A stretch of DNA of 64,000 bases from Kryptolebias marmoratus (taxonomy: Eukaryota > Chordata > Actinopteri > Cyprinodontiformes > Rivulidae): contig NC_051452.1 in the NCBI RefSeq assembly GCF_001649575.2, positions 7,461,132-7,525,131 on the forward strand. Direction: 5' to 3'. Under the pieces are notes generated by a model. That model worked only from the letters and a program-made list of their open reading frames with translations. It was not told where the DNA came from and did not search any database. The stretch's first letter is position 1. Each line of letters opens with the position of its first letter. Both the position numbers and the translations under genes were made by a program. This document shows positions 32,635-50,232 of this stretch, piece by piece.

Positions 32635-32879
32635 AGTTACTCGATGTTTTTTTTAGTGAGAATAAAGCTCATCACTTGATTCATCTGTAAAATAACTCAT
32701 GAAACATTTGAATGAAAATGTCAAATTATATAATCCACTGGCTCTCTGACACCAAGGATATAATCTGCATCTTTAAACACTTTTGTCATTTTTACACTTT
32801 CAACACAAAAAGGTTTTTTTTACCTTTCCTTTAATCTACATGATCAAAAACAGCTTTCTTTGTAAAATTAGAAGCAGAC

Positions 32880-33460
32880 TTACAGCTGAAGCTGAAAAAC
32901 TGAGTCATAACTTCACCTGCAGACTGAACTATTGTAATGTCCTTCCTGCAGGGAGTCAAATATTCCTATAAAATGTTAATTTAATCCGAACGAGTTCTGA
33001 CAGCAGATCTGTCCTGTTTCAGCCTCTGAGACGAACAGAATAAAATAACCCTCCTAACATGTGAAGCACTGAACGGTCCAGCTCCAGCCTATTTAAAGCA
33101 GCTAATTGGCCCACTTGGCTCCCGGCTCGCAGGCCTCAGTTGTTCCAAGAAGCTCTAAAACCAGAATGGGACGCGAGGCTCGAGTTTTCTCCTCTCTGGA
33201 ATCTGCACCAAACACAAACAGTCTGCCTTAAAAAAACTGATTTGAGTTCATTTTTAAACCCTCATAGTTAGTTTTAGTGAATCACTTATTTTATAATCTT
33301 GCATTTGCTTTTGTTATGATCATTGCATTTGTATTTTAATGTTCCATTTATTGCTTAATCTTTTATTGTTATGCACATCAAGTTACCTCTGCATCTGACG
33401 AGTTATAAATTGAGTTTTTGCAGCTTTTCTCTTTTGCCAGAATTGAATAAAAACATCTGT
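32880..33460 (+). mobile_element. LINE-2-like 3' end fragment
   Basis: The plus strand encodes decayed CRLNYCNVLPAG (compare RLDYCNALLAGLP) and further on ALNGPAPAYLKQLI (compare ALNGLAPAYLSELL), both typical of the C-terminal part of L2/CR1-clade ORF2, followed by a T-rich 3' tail. Stops interrupt the frame. It fills most of the gap between the convergent 3' ends of inha and the connexin. Confidence 0.75.
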
Positions 33461-33675
33461 TCAAACTCTCATTTCTGATGCTTTTCCCACAAACGTCCTC
33501 TAGATGACACTGCAGGACCGCCTTCCATCATGTCACGCACGCTCCTTTAAAAAATGAATCATTTTAAACGAGAGTTTAAACAAAAAGCAGGTTTACGACA
33601 AACAGAACGGCCGATTAACTCGTTTCAGAGTTTGCTCAACACAACTCAGACCAAAAGCTGTTTAATTCAAATATA

Positions 33676-33681
33676 TTTATT
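33676..33681 (-). terminator. Candidate poly(A) signal of the connexin gene
   Basis: AATAAA on the minus strand, about 1.3 kb beyond the proposed connexin stop codon. Other weaker signals exist; this one is a reasonable end of the 3' UTR. Confidence 0.4.
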
Positions 33682-34663
33682 TTACTCTTAAGACAAAATA
33701 ATCTCTACAGTTACAAAAAAAAAAAAAAACTACAAAACTTGGAATAGGAAAAAGACAAATTCAAAGCACTGAAGGATACTGGAAATGGAATGTTGTACCT
33801 TAGAAAAACTGTAGTGAGATGAGAGGAACTTCTGCAGCCACAGACTGGAAACTGATTATTATTTTTTTACAAACTTCTGGTCACAAGTTTCAGGATGACG
33901 TGAAGCAAAAGATGGATTTTATTTTATCGTTTTCCATCCTCAGGATGCACTACAGCACAACGAGTGAGCACAAAAAATAACTGAAGCTCGTTAAAGATGA
34001 GAAATGTTACCATGAAAACAGAAATAAGTTGCAATAATACGGCATTTAAATGTTTAAAGTGATCGAGTTTGATGCTTTTAACTAGTCTGCAACAATGGAT
34101 ACATTCTGTAATACTTATTTAAGGCAGAGAAGGTCTATAAAACGTCCTACTTTAAGCTGTACAAGTGAGAGGTGGGATAAATGACGCGCTGGTTAAACAA
34201 GACTGAATGTTTGAACTGATGGACTTGATTTGAGAAGCATTTCTTGCACTAAACATTTTCTTTTCAAATAAGAATTCAAGCATTGCCCAGGTACAGATCT
34301 CGGCCGATTCGGAGCAAACACACAGATTTTAAATAAACGTTCGGAAACTTCCGCGGCGGGATGATGAACTCGCTGTACTCCCCCCGAAAAGCAATCTGTT
34401 CGGGGACGGGTTTAATCCAACCGTGCACGCGCTCAGAGAGATGTCGCTCCCCCCCCCCGGGCTGCGTTCTGCAAGACTCTCCGCGCGCAACGAGCCTCGA
34501 CAAAGAGAGACGGTAACATTCAGTGACAGCTTCTAAAAAGAGACCCCCCCCCTCCCTCTTTTGTGAGAAATACAAAAAGTGATGGCTCAGCCAAAAGGAC
34601 TTAAAGCTGGGAGTGATCCGAAGGAGCGGGACGAAGGGACGGATCAGCTGAAGGATGGAGGAG

Positions 34664-34692
34664 NNNNNNNNNNNNNNNNNNNNNNNNNNNNN
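34664..34692. other. Assembly gap (29 N)
   Basis: A run of N followed by GGAGGAGG and an unbroken G run to about 34715. The gap is probably a sequencing failure in G-rich sequence. It lies in the probable 3' UTR of the connexin gene. Confidence 0.99.
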
Positions 34693-34849
34693 GGAGGAGG
34701 GGGGGGGGGGGGGGGAGCAGAAACTCCAGATGTGGCAGGATTTCAAGTTCCAGTGTTGTGCGGATCAAACATTTAATCACAACACGGCTCGGTCAGCAAC
34801 TGGTTTTTCGCCGACCACCGAATCTTGAAAAAAGGCACAAATCGCTCGT

Positions 34850-34875
34850 CCACACACACACACACACACACACAC
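34850..34875. repeat. (CA)n microsatellite
   Basis: Uninterrupted CA run in the probable connexin 3' UTR. Confidence 0.95.
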
Positions 34876-34988
34876 GTACGTTCTGGTCTCCCTCAGTGGT
34901 CTGACTGCATTCTCATATGTGCTCCCCCCACATCGTGTTTTAAAGCCAGTAGGAGTGGAAGGACGGCCGTCTGAGGCAGGAGGCACAC

Positions 34989-39691
<4,703 letters not shown>

Positions 39692-40169
39692 CTAAATCAG
39701 ATCTGAGACAGCAAGGAGCAATTAGGTAAAGGTTTGATTTAAACAGTAAACAATTAAAAATAAGATTTAGAAACATTTTTCCCCTGCAGGGGTCACCACT
39801 GGTTTCACAACAAAGGCGAAATGTCTCAAGGCGGGATGAACTCAGATCAGACCACAAGTTAAAAATGTACAAAAAGACTTTTAGAAAATATATTCACACA
39901 GAAATATGAAATTAACTCAATATATGCATTCTTTTTTGTCAGAAGAGTAAAACTCATGTCTTTTTACCCTTCCAGAAGGAGCTGCGACTCCAACATTCAG
40001 GGCAAAAAACCCAATTTGGAAGCAGATCAAACATTTCCAAACTGGATGAATAATCGTTTCCAATCCTAAATGATACCCTCCTCCCTCCATGATCGAGCCA
40101 CAGAACGGCACCGTCACCTCTCAGCTCTGCCGTCTCACACCTTCAGGTTTTTAATACCTTCAGTGACAT

Positions 40170-40400
40170 TTTAGCACAGGGAGTACATGTTGGGGATGAA
40201 TCAACCGCCACACCAAATTTCAGTTTTAGCTCATTTTTGCATCTGCTACGGTCGATTAGCTGCGGTGGCCATTTTGACTCCAAAAGTTAATTAGTTGCAG
40301 ACAGCGATCACTTTCTCCAAGTTTCATTAAAACCCATCAGATGATGCGAATATAACTGTCTGAGGTCCAGCAAATTCATAGACGCTCCCTGTGAAGCCGT
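40170..40400 (+). repeat. Repeat family A, copy
   Basis: TGTTGGGGATGAATC, CACACCAAATTTCAG, CGATTAGCTGCGGTGGCCAT, TTTGACTCCAAAAGTTAATT and TTTCATTAAAACCCATC in order. Confidence 0.7.
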
Positions 40401-41364
40401 GAGGTTTTAGAAAACTCATTTTCACATTTTTCTACAAAACATTTTGAATCTGAAGAGGGTCAGAAATTCAAGACATTTCCATCTCTTAACCGTCTCAACC
40501 GGTTTGTGTTTCTGCCCCTAAAAAGTTGAAGCTTGTTAGACCAAATGGCACATTTTGAGACCAGGAAACTAATGAATGTTTTTCTCCCCCGCCTCCCATT
40601 TTACAGACCACAAGAATAATTGGGGAAAACAATTTGTTCCTGACTTCTCGTCAGTGAGCTTTATAAGCCTTTACCATTACTGAAATACTCCTAATTGGGC
40701 CAATAAAGAACCCAAAAAGTGTCAAACTACCACAATGATTTGAAAAAATAAAGATCTTTAAAGAGCAGATGAAAGAAGTCCAACTCTCAGGAAAAAAAAC
40801 AAAGAAATGAAGCCAACCGCTGTTTTCTTCACACATGCAGATATTGGTTTTTAACTTTAAACAAATGTGAATTAATTTCGTCAGTAGGAGCGCAGAATAT
40901 CTGGTAGCGGTTTGGTTAAACCTACATTTCCACGGCTCCCCGGCCCTCCAAGCCCGAGCGGCTTCACGATAAATCAAAGTGGCGGCAGGCGGGGAGCGGC
41001 CAGGAGACCTGCTGTGGGTTTGGACTGCAGGGATTATTGGAATAAAACAAGAAATACGCTGAGGAATTTATTTACCACCTCACTACCTGAAATGATACCA
41101 TTAAAATCACCGTCAGCGTGGCCAAGATTCACAACAGCAGCGCCGGTCCTTTTATAAAACGCTAATAATTTCGAAGCTGAACTCGGGCCGGCGACACCGG
41201 CGTTTACAGTCGGGCCAAGTTCACGGAAATTAAACGCCACACATAAAATCCAGCACTGAAATTACAAGCCGAGCAAAAGAAGAAAATCACTTCAAATTAA
41301 AAAGCTCCAGCAGCCGATGAAGAAACCGATCTGAAACCGTAATCACACCCAACAATAAGACCAA

Positions 41365-41575
41365 CTCGCAGCTACTACCACATCGTTAAAAACAGATAGT
41401 CAGAGCCAGTTTGGACTAGCTGTGGCGGCCATATTGAAATGGACAGACTTCAGATTTTGATGAATCACAGAGGTACAGCCGGTGATCATTTCCTGAGAGT
41501 TTGAGTAAAATTCATCCAGCGGTTCATGAGATATTTTGCTAACAGAGGCAAAAACATGGTTTATAAGAGAAAAAA
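41365..41575 (+). repeat. Repeat family A, copy
   Basis: GCAGCTACTACCACA, TAGCTGTGGCGGCCATATTG, TTCCTGAGAGTTTGAGTAAA and GCGGTTCATGAGATATTTTG. Confidence 0.75.
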
Positions 41576-41801
41576 GGTCCGACTCGGAGACTAGTTTTTC
41601 TTTAAAATTATCAACTTCAAAACAAAAAAACACAGGGAACAGTTTTTACTCCCGTCTATCAGCTCTGATTCACCTGTTTGATCCAAACGTTTAGGTTAAA
41701 AAATAAAAATCTTCCAGGTTCATTCGACATGAACCAGTCAGACCAACTCGTCTGAACCAGACTTGCCAACTGGATAAATTTTCACCAAAAAAGAAAGAAG
41801 G

Positions 41802-41836
<35 letters not shown>
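41802..41836. repeat. Poly(A) run (35 A)
   Basis: Uninterrupted homopolymer preceded by GAAAGAAGG; probably a retroelement tail or slippage tract. Confidence 0.95.
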
Positions 41837-41837
<1 letters not shown>

Positions 41838-42163
41838 AGAAAGAAAGAAGTCGTCATGAGAGCAACGAAAACATCAAGACTGGAAATTATACGCTTGGAG
41901 TAACCGTTTATGACCAGTCTGTCATAAACGGTTACAAATTCCCCAGATTCATGCGCTGCAGAGTCGTTGTGTCATTAACTCGGAGACAAACACCGGTTCC
42001 TCCGCTTGTGGGAACCTTTGAGCTCGTTTTGTGCAAACAGAGCACCTCCGTGACCCTGAAGGAGACGGAAACAAGCACAGCTGCAGCGCGTGGAGGCGCC
42101 CTTTAAAACCCGTCTCCAGTCTGATGCTGACGGGGGATTTAAAAACCTTTAACGGGGTAGAAC

Positions 42164-42376
42164 AGGGGTCTCCAGTCCTGGTCCTGGAGGGCCACTATCC
42201 TGCAGGTTTTCCTTGTTCCTCTGCTCTAACACACCTGATTTGAATCAATGGGTGATTAACAGGCTTCTGCAGAACATGAAGAGGGAATTTAACCATGAAT
42301 CAGGTGTGTTGGAGCAGAGAAACAAGGAAAACGTGCAGGATGGTGGCCCTCCAGGACCAGGGTTGCCCACCCCTGG
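42164..42376. repeat. Palindromic MITE-like element, copy 4
   Basis: CAGGGGTCTCCAGTCCTGGT at the left and ACCAGGGTTGCCCACCCCTG at the right, with CCTGGAGGGCCA pairing with TGGCCCTCCAGG inside. This is the best-preserved copy, including the outermost CAGGGGT/ACCCCTG ends. Confidence 0.85.
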
Positions 42377-43807
42377 TGTAGAGGTTTGTCCCTTTAAACC
42401 TCAGCCTGAAACTTTCCTGCTTTTAATCTCCATGAAGACCTGTCCTACAATCAGCCTTTATGGCTAAAAAACACAATTAATTAACATCAGAAGCAGCATT
42501 TAGAGGAAACAATCTTGGAGCCAAATCCTTTTTACTGCCAATTATCTCTGATTGGAGGAGGAACACAAAAAAAGCCAAAAATTTAGCTTCATAAAAGTTA
42601 TACATCACAATTGCCTGCATTTGTTTGCTAGCAAAATAACTCTTGCACCAGTTGGCGAAGCTTAGAGTCCGGACAGGTTTCAGTGTGGTAGTAGCCGAGA
42701 GTCGCTCCCAATGGAACCCCATTCCTCAACAGAAGCTGTTCGTCTGGAGCTGGTCTGAGCGGTGGCGGGTGATAGGCAACCCCACCTTAAAGCCGGGTTT
42801 TTGCTGCCTTCCTGAACTCAGCGACACCGATCTGCAGCTGCCTCTCATCCACGAGTCGGTCAAATACCTACTTCATCGGCACGTTTTTGACGTTTCCCCG
42901 TCCCCTGCAGCACCTGAATCCTGATGAGGAGGAGGAGGAGGCAGGAAGATATGACTTGTTTGGTTTTTATTAAAGGATATCTGACGTGGAACCCTAAAAA
43001 AATGGCCACACTTTCACACAAACAGCTCATCACCCAACAACGCCGGCTCAGGTGAGTGCAAACATTTTAACTCTGGTTTATTTTCTTCTGTGCAGCTCAC
43101 ATTTAATGGCTTCAGGAGGAGATTGAGAAAAAGAAGGGGGGGCGGTTGGAGAATTTTGGGCACAAGGATCTGGACACAGCAGAACATTCCTGCCTAACCA
43201 AAACCAGAGAGCCTGGGATGTTCGGGTTCATGGAGCAGACAGGAGGGCACTGGGAATCCACCAGAATGGAGCTTTAAAATGTCACCTCTGGGGGGGTCAG
43301 CTGGGGGAACTCACCCCCCCCCCAGATACAACTCCTGTCCTCTGCTGCTTCAAATCAGCCATCAGAGGAGGCTTAAACCGAGTCCGAAGGAGCTTTGCTG
43401 AGTCAGACCGAAATGTTTTGGAAATTGTGGCATTCCTGGAGGAAAACAAAGTGCTGCCAACCTTCCCTGGAGGAGGGAGGATTATCCACCGACTTAGAGA
43501 AGCTAAAGCCATGTTTTCAAAACTGAAAAGGAGGATTAATTAGAAGCAAATTACCTGGAAACTGTCGGAAACTTCAGCGACTTCAAACGGAACCTGGTTA
43601 TTAAAGTCTGGAGCAACTTTCCAAGTGGATCCAAACTGAACTGAACAGGACCCACCGCTCTCCGGCACGCGCAGCTCCACAACTCCTCGCGCGGAACAAA
43701 CTCGATGAATTCAAACTTTTATTCTATTTTATTTTTTTCCCTCCTTCTTCTTCGTCCTCGACCTCAGCGGCGGGACGGGCTGACTTCTCCGGGTGCCAGG
43801 CTCTCAC

Positions 43808-43908
43808 CGTGTGCGCTCCGCTCCGCGCGCACGCGCCGCCTCACTTCTCCCCTCGCGCTTAATTGCTCCACCAGGTTTTTCTAATTAGCGCGCGCGCGCT
43901 CTCATTGG
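43808..43908 (-). promoter_or_regulatory. Candidate connexin promoter and non-coding first exon
   Basis: GC-rich segment with many CpGs. On the minus strand a CCAAT box (43908-43904) precedes a CG-rich stretch that ends in a good donor CACG|GTGAGA (exon end 43808). It is the best candidate for the 5' end of the connexin transcript, roughly 4.1 kb before the coding start. No TATA box is obvious and the transcription start is not known. Confidence 0.35.
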
Positions 43909-44024
43909 CGTCCCAGTCCGAGCCCGAGCCGCCGTGGCTGTGAACCCATCCAGGCCGCGCTGACCCCGAGTGTCGGGGGGTCCCGAAGCAGAGGGGACAA
44001 AAGGAGAAGTTTGGTTCCTGTAGC

Positions 44025-44070
44025 CTCCTCCTCCTCCTCCTCCTCCTGCTGCACCTCCTCCACCTCCTCC
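44025..44070. repeat. (CTC)n trinucleotide repeat
   Basis: CCTCCTCCT run with a few interruptions, upstream of the candidate connexin promoter. Confidence 0.9.
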
Positions 44071-44367
44071 CATTCAAGGAGAGGAGGCCCCTCAGATGAA
44101 ACCTGAGCTCCGGGACTACCGTTCTACCCTCCAGACTGGAGAACCAAAGATTTCATAACTCTCCATCAGGGGAAAGAAAGTCAACATCCAAATCAGATAA
44201 CAGATTATTTAAATAACTGCTTATGTTTATTTCTTATGAGAGCAATTACAAATTGGGAGTTAAAGGAAACAGTAGTTTTTGGTTATTAGTGCTTTGGAGC
44301 TTCTTAATTGGTCGAATTAAAATCAGACTAAAACAACTCAGGTCCCTGAGCACAAACATGTATAGTC

Positions 44368-44470
44368 CAGGGGTTTGCAAACTGTGGCTCCGGGGCCACA
44401 TGCAGCTCTTTGGTTCCTCTGCAGCGGGACCAAAAATACCACAGAAATCAGTGTTTATATAGTTGAATTA
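44368..44470. mobile_element. hAT-like transposon end
   Basis: CAGGGGTTTGCAAACTGTGG followed by CTCCGGGGCCACATGCAGCT is characteristic of one terminus of hAT-type elements (CAGGGGT ends, GGGCCACATG subterminal). The opposite end was not found, so the element is truncated or rearranged. Confidence 0.55.
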
Positions 44471-47400
44471 ACTCCGTCTCAAAAGCTCCAAAATGAGCTG
44501 TAGTTTGGTGAAATTTGGCCATTCACCTGGCAACAACTAAACTCGATTTTTATTCATCGGGAGTGTTGTCATCAGCAGTTCCAGACATATATTTAAAAAG
44601 TTGAACCCCGAGCTTCTCAGTAAGGCCAAACATTGTCTTATACGAAGGGATTTCCCGGCGCTGCGGCAGCCGGCAGAGAGAGATGGTCGATTTCAAAAAG
44701 AAATTCAAAGATAAAGGATTGTTTTTGAAGACATACCTGTCAGAAAACTTTGATTTTCTGCTACTTTAGTTACTGGGATGGCTGGATGGTGTCAGTATCA
44801 AACATCAATCTTTTCCCTTACTTTGCACAGCAGATCCTTCTGCAGCTCGGGTCACATGTTATTTATCATCCGTGTGTCGTCCTGTCCTGTCAGTGGTCCT
44901 TATTTCAGTTTCTGAGAGTCACGAAGCACAGAGGAAGAGGCAGAAGTCTTCGCCCAGGAAAGGATAATGGTTAGCCAAAATGAGGGCCTGGTCTTGCCTG
45001 GACTTTCTCAAACACAAGACACCGATGTGAAAGAACACTACGTAACAGAAGACGATATTAAACCTCTACCACCGTTTGCTCAGCCAGGTGCTGTTTTCTC
45101 AACCGAACAACGTTCGTGTTCCTGCGCGATTCCACATTTTCTATTTTACCGATGAAATTCAGTCGCCGGGCCTCATTAATCCACCAATAAAACAGCAGAC
45201 TGAAGTGACTGGTCCTATGTTTTGTTATAAAATAAAAATATCCATTTATATAAACTTAATTGCCGTCATAGTAGGTCCACAAGCTGCAACAGCCCCGCAA
45301 TAAATTCGGCTTTTACGAAGGCTGTAATGTTCACTTTTGGATTTATGATTCAGCTTTATAGCAACCGTGGAGGTTGTTGTGTTGCTTGCTGTGTTTAAAG
45401 AGTTGCACGCAGTCAGAGCTGAGTGTAATATTCGATCTGTCCTCCAGCTTTAATGGCTCGCAGAAAATATTCACAAACCACAGCTTCCAAATCGCCCGAG
45501 GAGCTTAGAAGACATCATAACTTTCAAAAGGTTCACTACGGGGCTTTTGGGGACTCGCGTGAGACACTTTTGGGGAAAATATTGGTCAGCGTTGGTGCGT
45601 AAACCTGTGAGAAATGTTGCATTTTGACAGAATCTTTTACCACATTTTGAATCTGTTGATTCCCTCATGCAAAAAACAACACAGCCAACAGAGAACAACA
45701 CTATAATCTAATCATTTGTCTTTCTTCTGTGGACCCGATGTCACGGACCACAGTCTGGCAGCCCACCGGCCCTTACAGAGCACTGCGTGACTGCAGCTTT
45801 TACACGAGGAGGCCCACCATCCAAGAATTTGGTCGACTCTGGCGTTCAGCAAAACAACAGATCTCTCGGTGTCGTGCACGGCGCAGCTGCAGAGCTCCTG
45901 ACTTACCAGAGGAACCTGGAAATGTTTGGTGGGGAGTCAAATCGGGCCAGATGTCTGCATCCGAGCTTCCTCCCCGTTCAGTCCGAACTTGATCACCTGC
46001 GCCCTCTCGGCTTTTGGGAAGCGTATCAAATATCAGAAAGCATGCTGAAAGGAAAAATGTGGGACAAAGTGAGCCTGAAGGCACACAAATTGATATCATA
46101 ATGGGGGTGGGGTGAGACTTCCAGAACCCAGAATTCCTTCTTACACCCCTGCAGAGAGGTTATTAGCTGCTTCGTTTGTCTGATGTGGAGTTTTTGATTT
46201 CCACCCAGCTGTGCAGTCCACCACCTCTCCTTCCTACAGGAACACACGCTGATGGAATCTTTTCAGCATCGAGGAGAGAGTACCCATTTCACCCCCCCCC
46301 CCGAAAAAACATAAAAGCTGGTGACACGAGTTCATAGCATGCAGTTGTTATGACTCATGGATTTTTCAACGCTGACTTTTTTTTTTTTAAGGATCGTTAC
46401 TTTCACAGTGGCATCAGCCAGAACCAACAACAGGAACAACAGCGTTTTTACTCGCTTGCAGCTCATTCCTGCAAGAGTTCAGGAACAGAACTTAGATAAT
46501 CAAAAACCATAAAAAAAAAACAAACTTGGCCAGAGATGGTGAAACAACGTGCTCGGTTTATGCACGTGGAGGGAGAAAAACTGGTGCCAGATGCCATATC
46601 AGAGCTATAAAGCAGAATTAATGATGTACAGTATGTTTCACCATTAACTTGGTTTTATGTGCCATTACATGCCTTCCATGTAAGCCTCTTTTTTTTCTTC
46701 TTGTAGGGAGGAAAATCACACATCTGAGTGCTGCTTTAATTACCATTTCACACACCTTTTTCTCCTCAGGAAAAGGCGAAAGAGCCGAATAGATTTTCAG
46801 AAAAGCTCGCACATTGCCAACAACGTTGATTAAAAGTAAGAGTGTTTATTTATCGCTGATTTATGCACAGCTGCGTTGAGTTTTCTTCCTGCATATTTCC
46901 TTCAAATCCGCAGAATTTCTGCGTCTGAGGCTGGAGGTATTCTCCGAAGTGAACAATAAATATCTTACCTGCTGCAGACAGCTTATTGAATGATCCCACT
47001 TCGAACCTGACTGGACTGATGAGCTTAAAGCAACTAAAATCAGAAAAGATTCACAGGAATTCATGTAAATGTTGTTTTATAAACCTTTACATTCCTGTTA
47101 ATTTTACACAGTTAGTATATTAATCCTGCAGGAAGTGTCCAAGGCTGCACAGGAAATGCTACAGCTTGCTGCTGCTGCTATTTGTGTTTGCTAATAAGTT
47201 CAAATCTCCGTTTTATGTGAAACATTTTCATTAGCGAGCTCTGCAGGGCCAGTCTGTGACGTAGAGAATATATGAACAAGAAAAATATAAATAATAAGAA
47301 AAATAAGAATAAAAACAGAGGAAGAAGCAGAAAAAATACAAAATATAACATTTATAATAATAAGAATAATAAATTGGTGAACAGTTTTTTTAATATCGTG

Positions 47401-48569
47401 CTATATTTCCAATATTTAGGGTATATATTTATTTTAAAATGTTAAATATTTTAAATTTTCTGCTGTATTTAACGTTATTAGAAATGAAAACACAGTTGCA
47501 CAATAAGATCCTGGCTGGAAGGACATTTGTTTGAGTGTTTTTAATTTAAATTCAGGCTGATTATTGATGAAAACCAGGAAACAGAAAAAAATAACAAAAA
47601 AAAAAACTTTTTGCTCACAGACAAAGACAAATATCACACTCCTGGAACGTCAAATGCAAAGTTGACCCGGAAAACTGCAGTTTTAATTAAACTAAACGCC
47701 TGAAGGGCTGTAAAAAGACCCCCAATGGACCATAAGTGGCCCGTGAGCCATTACTTGATGACTAATGATGTAAATAATCTTGTAATGTGAAATTGACACG
47801 AATATAAAGATTTATAAAATGGTGCTTGCTTAAACCACTTGGAGTTATTTTAACATGAAATGCAAGACGTTAAATATGTCGCTTCTCTGATGACCTTTGA
47901 CCTGCGTGCAGGATGAAGGAAAAACGAGCTGCTGGGAAGATTTAAAGAGGCTCGCCTGACGACGCGGGCAAGTGGTCGCCAGTCATTTGTGAGTAAACAC
48001 GCCGCCGTTCACCGGTTGGTGGGCGCGCTGGGTCACGTGGCCCCACCCAACATGTGGACAACATCTGGACGCCACCGGATGGAAGGCGGCAACGATCAGC
48101 GCCGAGCTCGGACTCTGAAAAAGGGACGCCTCAGAACCGGAAAGGCTTTCAGGCGCTCCTCCATCTGCAGGAACCAGGAGCCAGCAGTAATAACATGGAA
48201 GTGAGAGGCTGTCATTCAACAGATCTGGGTTTGGTTTGGACTTGCAGGGAAAACTTTAGAGTTCAAACATCAGCTGCACGAGACGTGAATTCAGGAATGA
48301 GACGTGAATCGTTTCAGCTCCGACAGGCAGGAGGCAAGCCTCGTAAAACTGAAGACCCCACCTGGATATTTAAGGCCTACGTTCCCTAAAGAAGCGAGTA
48401 ACAAATTCATATATTCCTCAGATATTTTACGAGCGGAACAGATAAACGAACAAACAGGAAACCTGCAGCTCTGAGGCCTCGGTTTCTGATTTTACCCAAA
48501 ACAAACAAACAAACAGGAGGAAAATTAGTACTTTTTGTGGAAATTCAGCTAAATCTGAAATGTTAGAGA

Positions 48570-48990
48570 GCAGAAGCTGAGCATTAAAAGAAGCAAAACA
48601 GCAGCTAAAGGCTACAATTAGCAAAACATTTACTAAAAGCTAGCTTTAGTGTAGATTCTCAGTCATCCAGGACAAAAAAAAGGGTGTCTGCTTTTTGAAC
48701 TGAGACAGCTCCTCGGATGAGAATCGAGTCGCGTCGTTTCTGTTTTTAAGCCTCTTTGTTGGTTTTAGCAAAAAACAATAGCAGTGGCTCGAATTAGCAG
48801 AACAGAAGCTGAAAGCTAACATTAGCAAACCAGTAGATAAAAGCTAAAATGAACAGGACAGCATGAGCAACGCATTAGCTACAAGCTAAAAGATAAGCAG
48901 ATAGCTAAAAGCTGAAAATAAATAAAGTATTCTGAGGTAGATTTCAAAAAGCACGACGCTGTAAATAAAGTTAAATATTTCAAAAAGCAT
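48570..48990. repeat. Degenerate AGCTAAAA-type repeat
   Basis: Irregular recurrence of AGCTAAAAGC, TTAGCAAAACA and GAAGCTGAAAGCTAAC motifs at about 20-40 bp spacing. A related and larger block is at 61380-61970. Confidence 0.65.
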
Positions 48991-49239
48991 AAAAGCTTCA
49001 AAAGCTAAAAGTCGTAGCCGTAAAGTCCCGAACGAGCTGAATGTTTTGATGCGTGGATGGTTAAAACAGCTGAAAGTAGAGTTTAACAGAAAAAAACACA
49101 ACTTTTAGAATCAGGTTTTCATGATAGATTTATATAAAAATAAAGGACGGCACTTTACATCAGTCAGTTGTGGAAAGAAGGAACGAGGACATAAATGAGG
49201 TGAAATTGATCAGTTTAGAAAACAGCTGGTTGGCATTTT

Positions 49240-49241
<2 letters not shown>

Positions 49242-49276
<35 letters not shown>
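49242..49276. repeat. (AT)n microsatellite
   Basis: TATATA run of about 35 bp. Confidence 0.95.
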
Positions 49277-49279
<3 letters not shown>

Positions 49280-49724
49280 CAAACAGAAGCATATGGAGCT
49301 AATCTTATCGACCCTAATGAAAGACAAAGGTGATGAATGCTTATTTGCTGTGAGAACAAATTAAATCCCATCTCTTAAATTATCCGGGGCTGCTTTTTCG
49401 GATCTGATCACTTAGACAACATTTCGACTCTAACTGGAGGCTGATTGTTTGAGGTACCGCTCGATGACAGTCCGGAGGCTTTGGGGAGGTTCCCGCCGCC
49501 TCGTGTTCAGCTCATGACGCTTCAACGAGACACCGGGGGGAGGACCGTCGAGCTTTAACGAGGGGGGTGGGCGCATTTCAGGCAAATCCTTAAAAACTCT
49601 TAATGCTCTTAAATCCAGACGGCTGAATCCTGAACGCCACAGATGATTCAGGAACGTACAATGTGCAATAAGGAGAAAATTATATCACATGAATGCATAT
49701 CACCCGCCAGACTTTTACACCAAC

Positions 49725-49975
49725 ATGGTCTGTTCACGGTTGTGGACAACTCTCAGCTACTACACCAAATATTAGCTTAATAACTGTAAATTTCACTCAG
49801 GTACAGCCATTCCTGTGGAGGGCTGTGGCGGCCATCTTGAGTTGGGTTGACTCCAAAAGTCAAGGAGATGTAGGCGTACAGCCAGTGATGACTTTCTGAA
49901 GGTTTCCTTAAAAACAGTTCAGTGATTCATGTGGTATTTCGCTAACACACACACCACCTTCGATGGCGGGCGATA
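49725..49975 (+). repeat. Repeat family A, copy
   Basis: ACAACTCTCAGCTACTACAC, GGCTGTGGCGGCCATCTTGA, TTGGGTTGACTCCAAAAGTC and GATGGCGGGCGATAAC. Confidence 0.8.
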
Positions 49976-50211
49976 ACAAGGCACGGCCCATTTCTGAGAA
50001 GCTCAGTGCGGCGTGTGTTCACGTCTGAAGGAGGGATTATGCAAGCGGAGCTTTGTTAACGGGCTTGTGTGCCACATGAATGAGTGCAATCGCTTCCAAG
50101 CTCCCGGCTTGAAGCAACGAGGAGCGTAACGGAACCAGACCGGGTTCAGACTGCAGGGAGCAAACAAAGACACACTCGCTCACGCTCACTGAGCTTCCTC
50201 TAACGCAGGAG

Positions 50212-50232
50212 CACACACACACACACACACAC
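50212..50232. repeat. (CA)n microsatellite at the stk11ip stop codon
   Basis: On the transcribed strand this is a TG run starting five bases after the stk11ip stop codon (50240-50238). Confidence 0.95.

Larger units (their letters stand above)
39703..43807 (-). other. Probable connexin 5' UTR intron, repeat-rich
   Basis: Inferred from the acceptor at 39703 and the donor at 43807. It holds family A repeats (40170-40400, 41365-41575, a fragment near 42672-42712), a 35-base A run and MITE-like copy 4. The open frame at 42643-42924 has no domain I recognise. Confidence 0.4.

Noticed and set aside
42643..42924. 93-residue plus-strand frame with ELSDTDLQLPLIHESVKYLL
   Set aside because: It looks protein-like in part but begins inside a family A repeat fragment, has no recognised relative and no supporting exon neighbours.
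44740..45300. Possible gene or retrocopy in the interval after the connexin
   Set aside because: Several short frames exist but none shows a domain, and the start of the interval is an hAT-like end.
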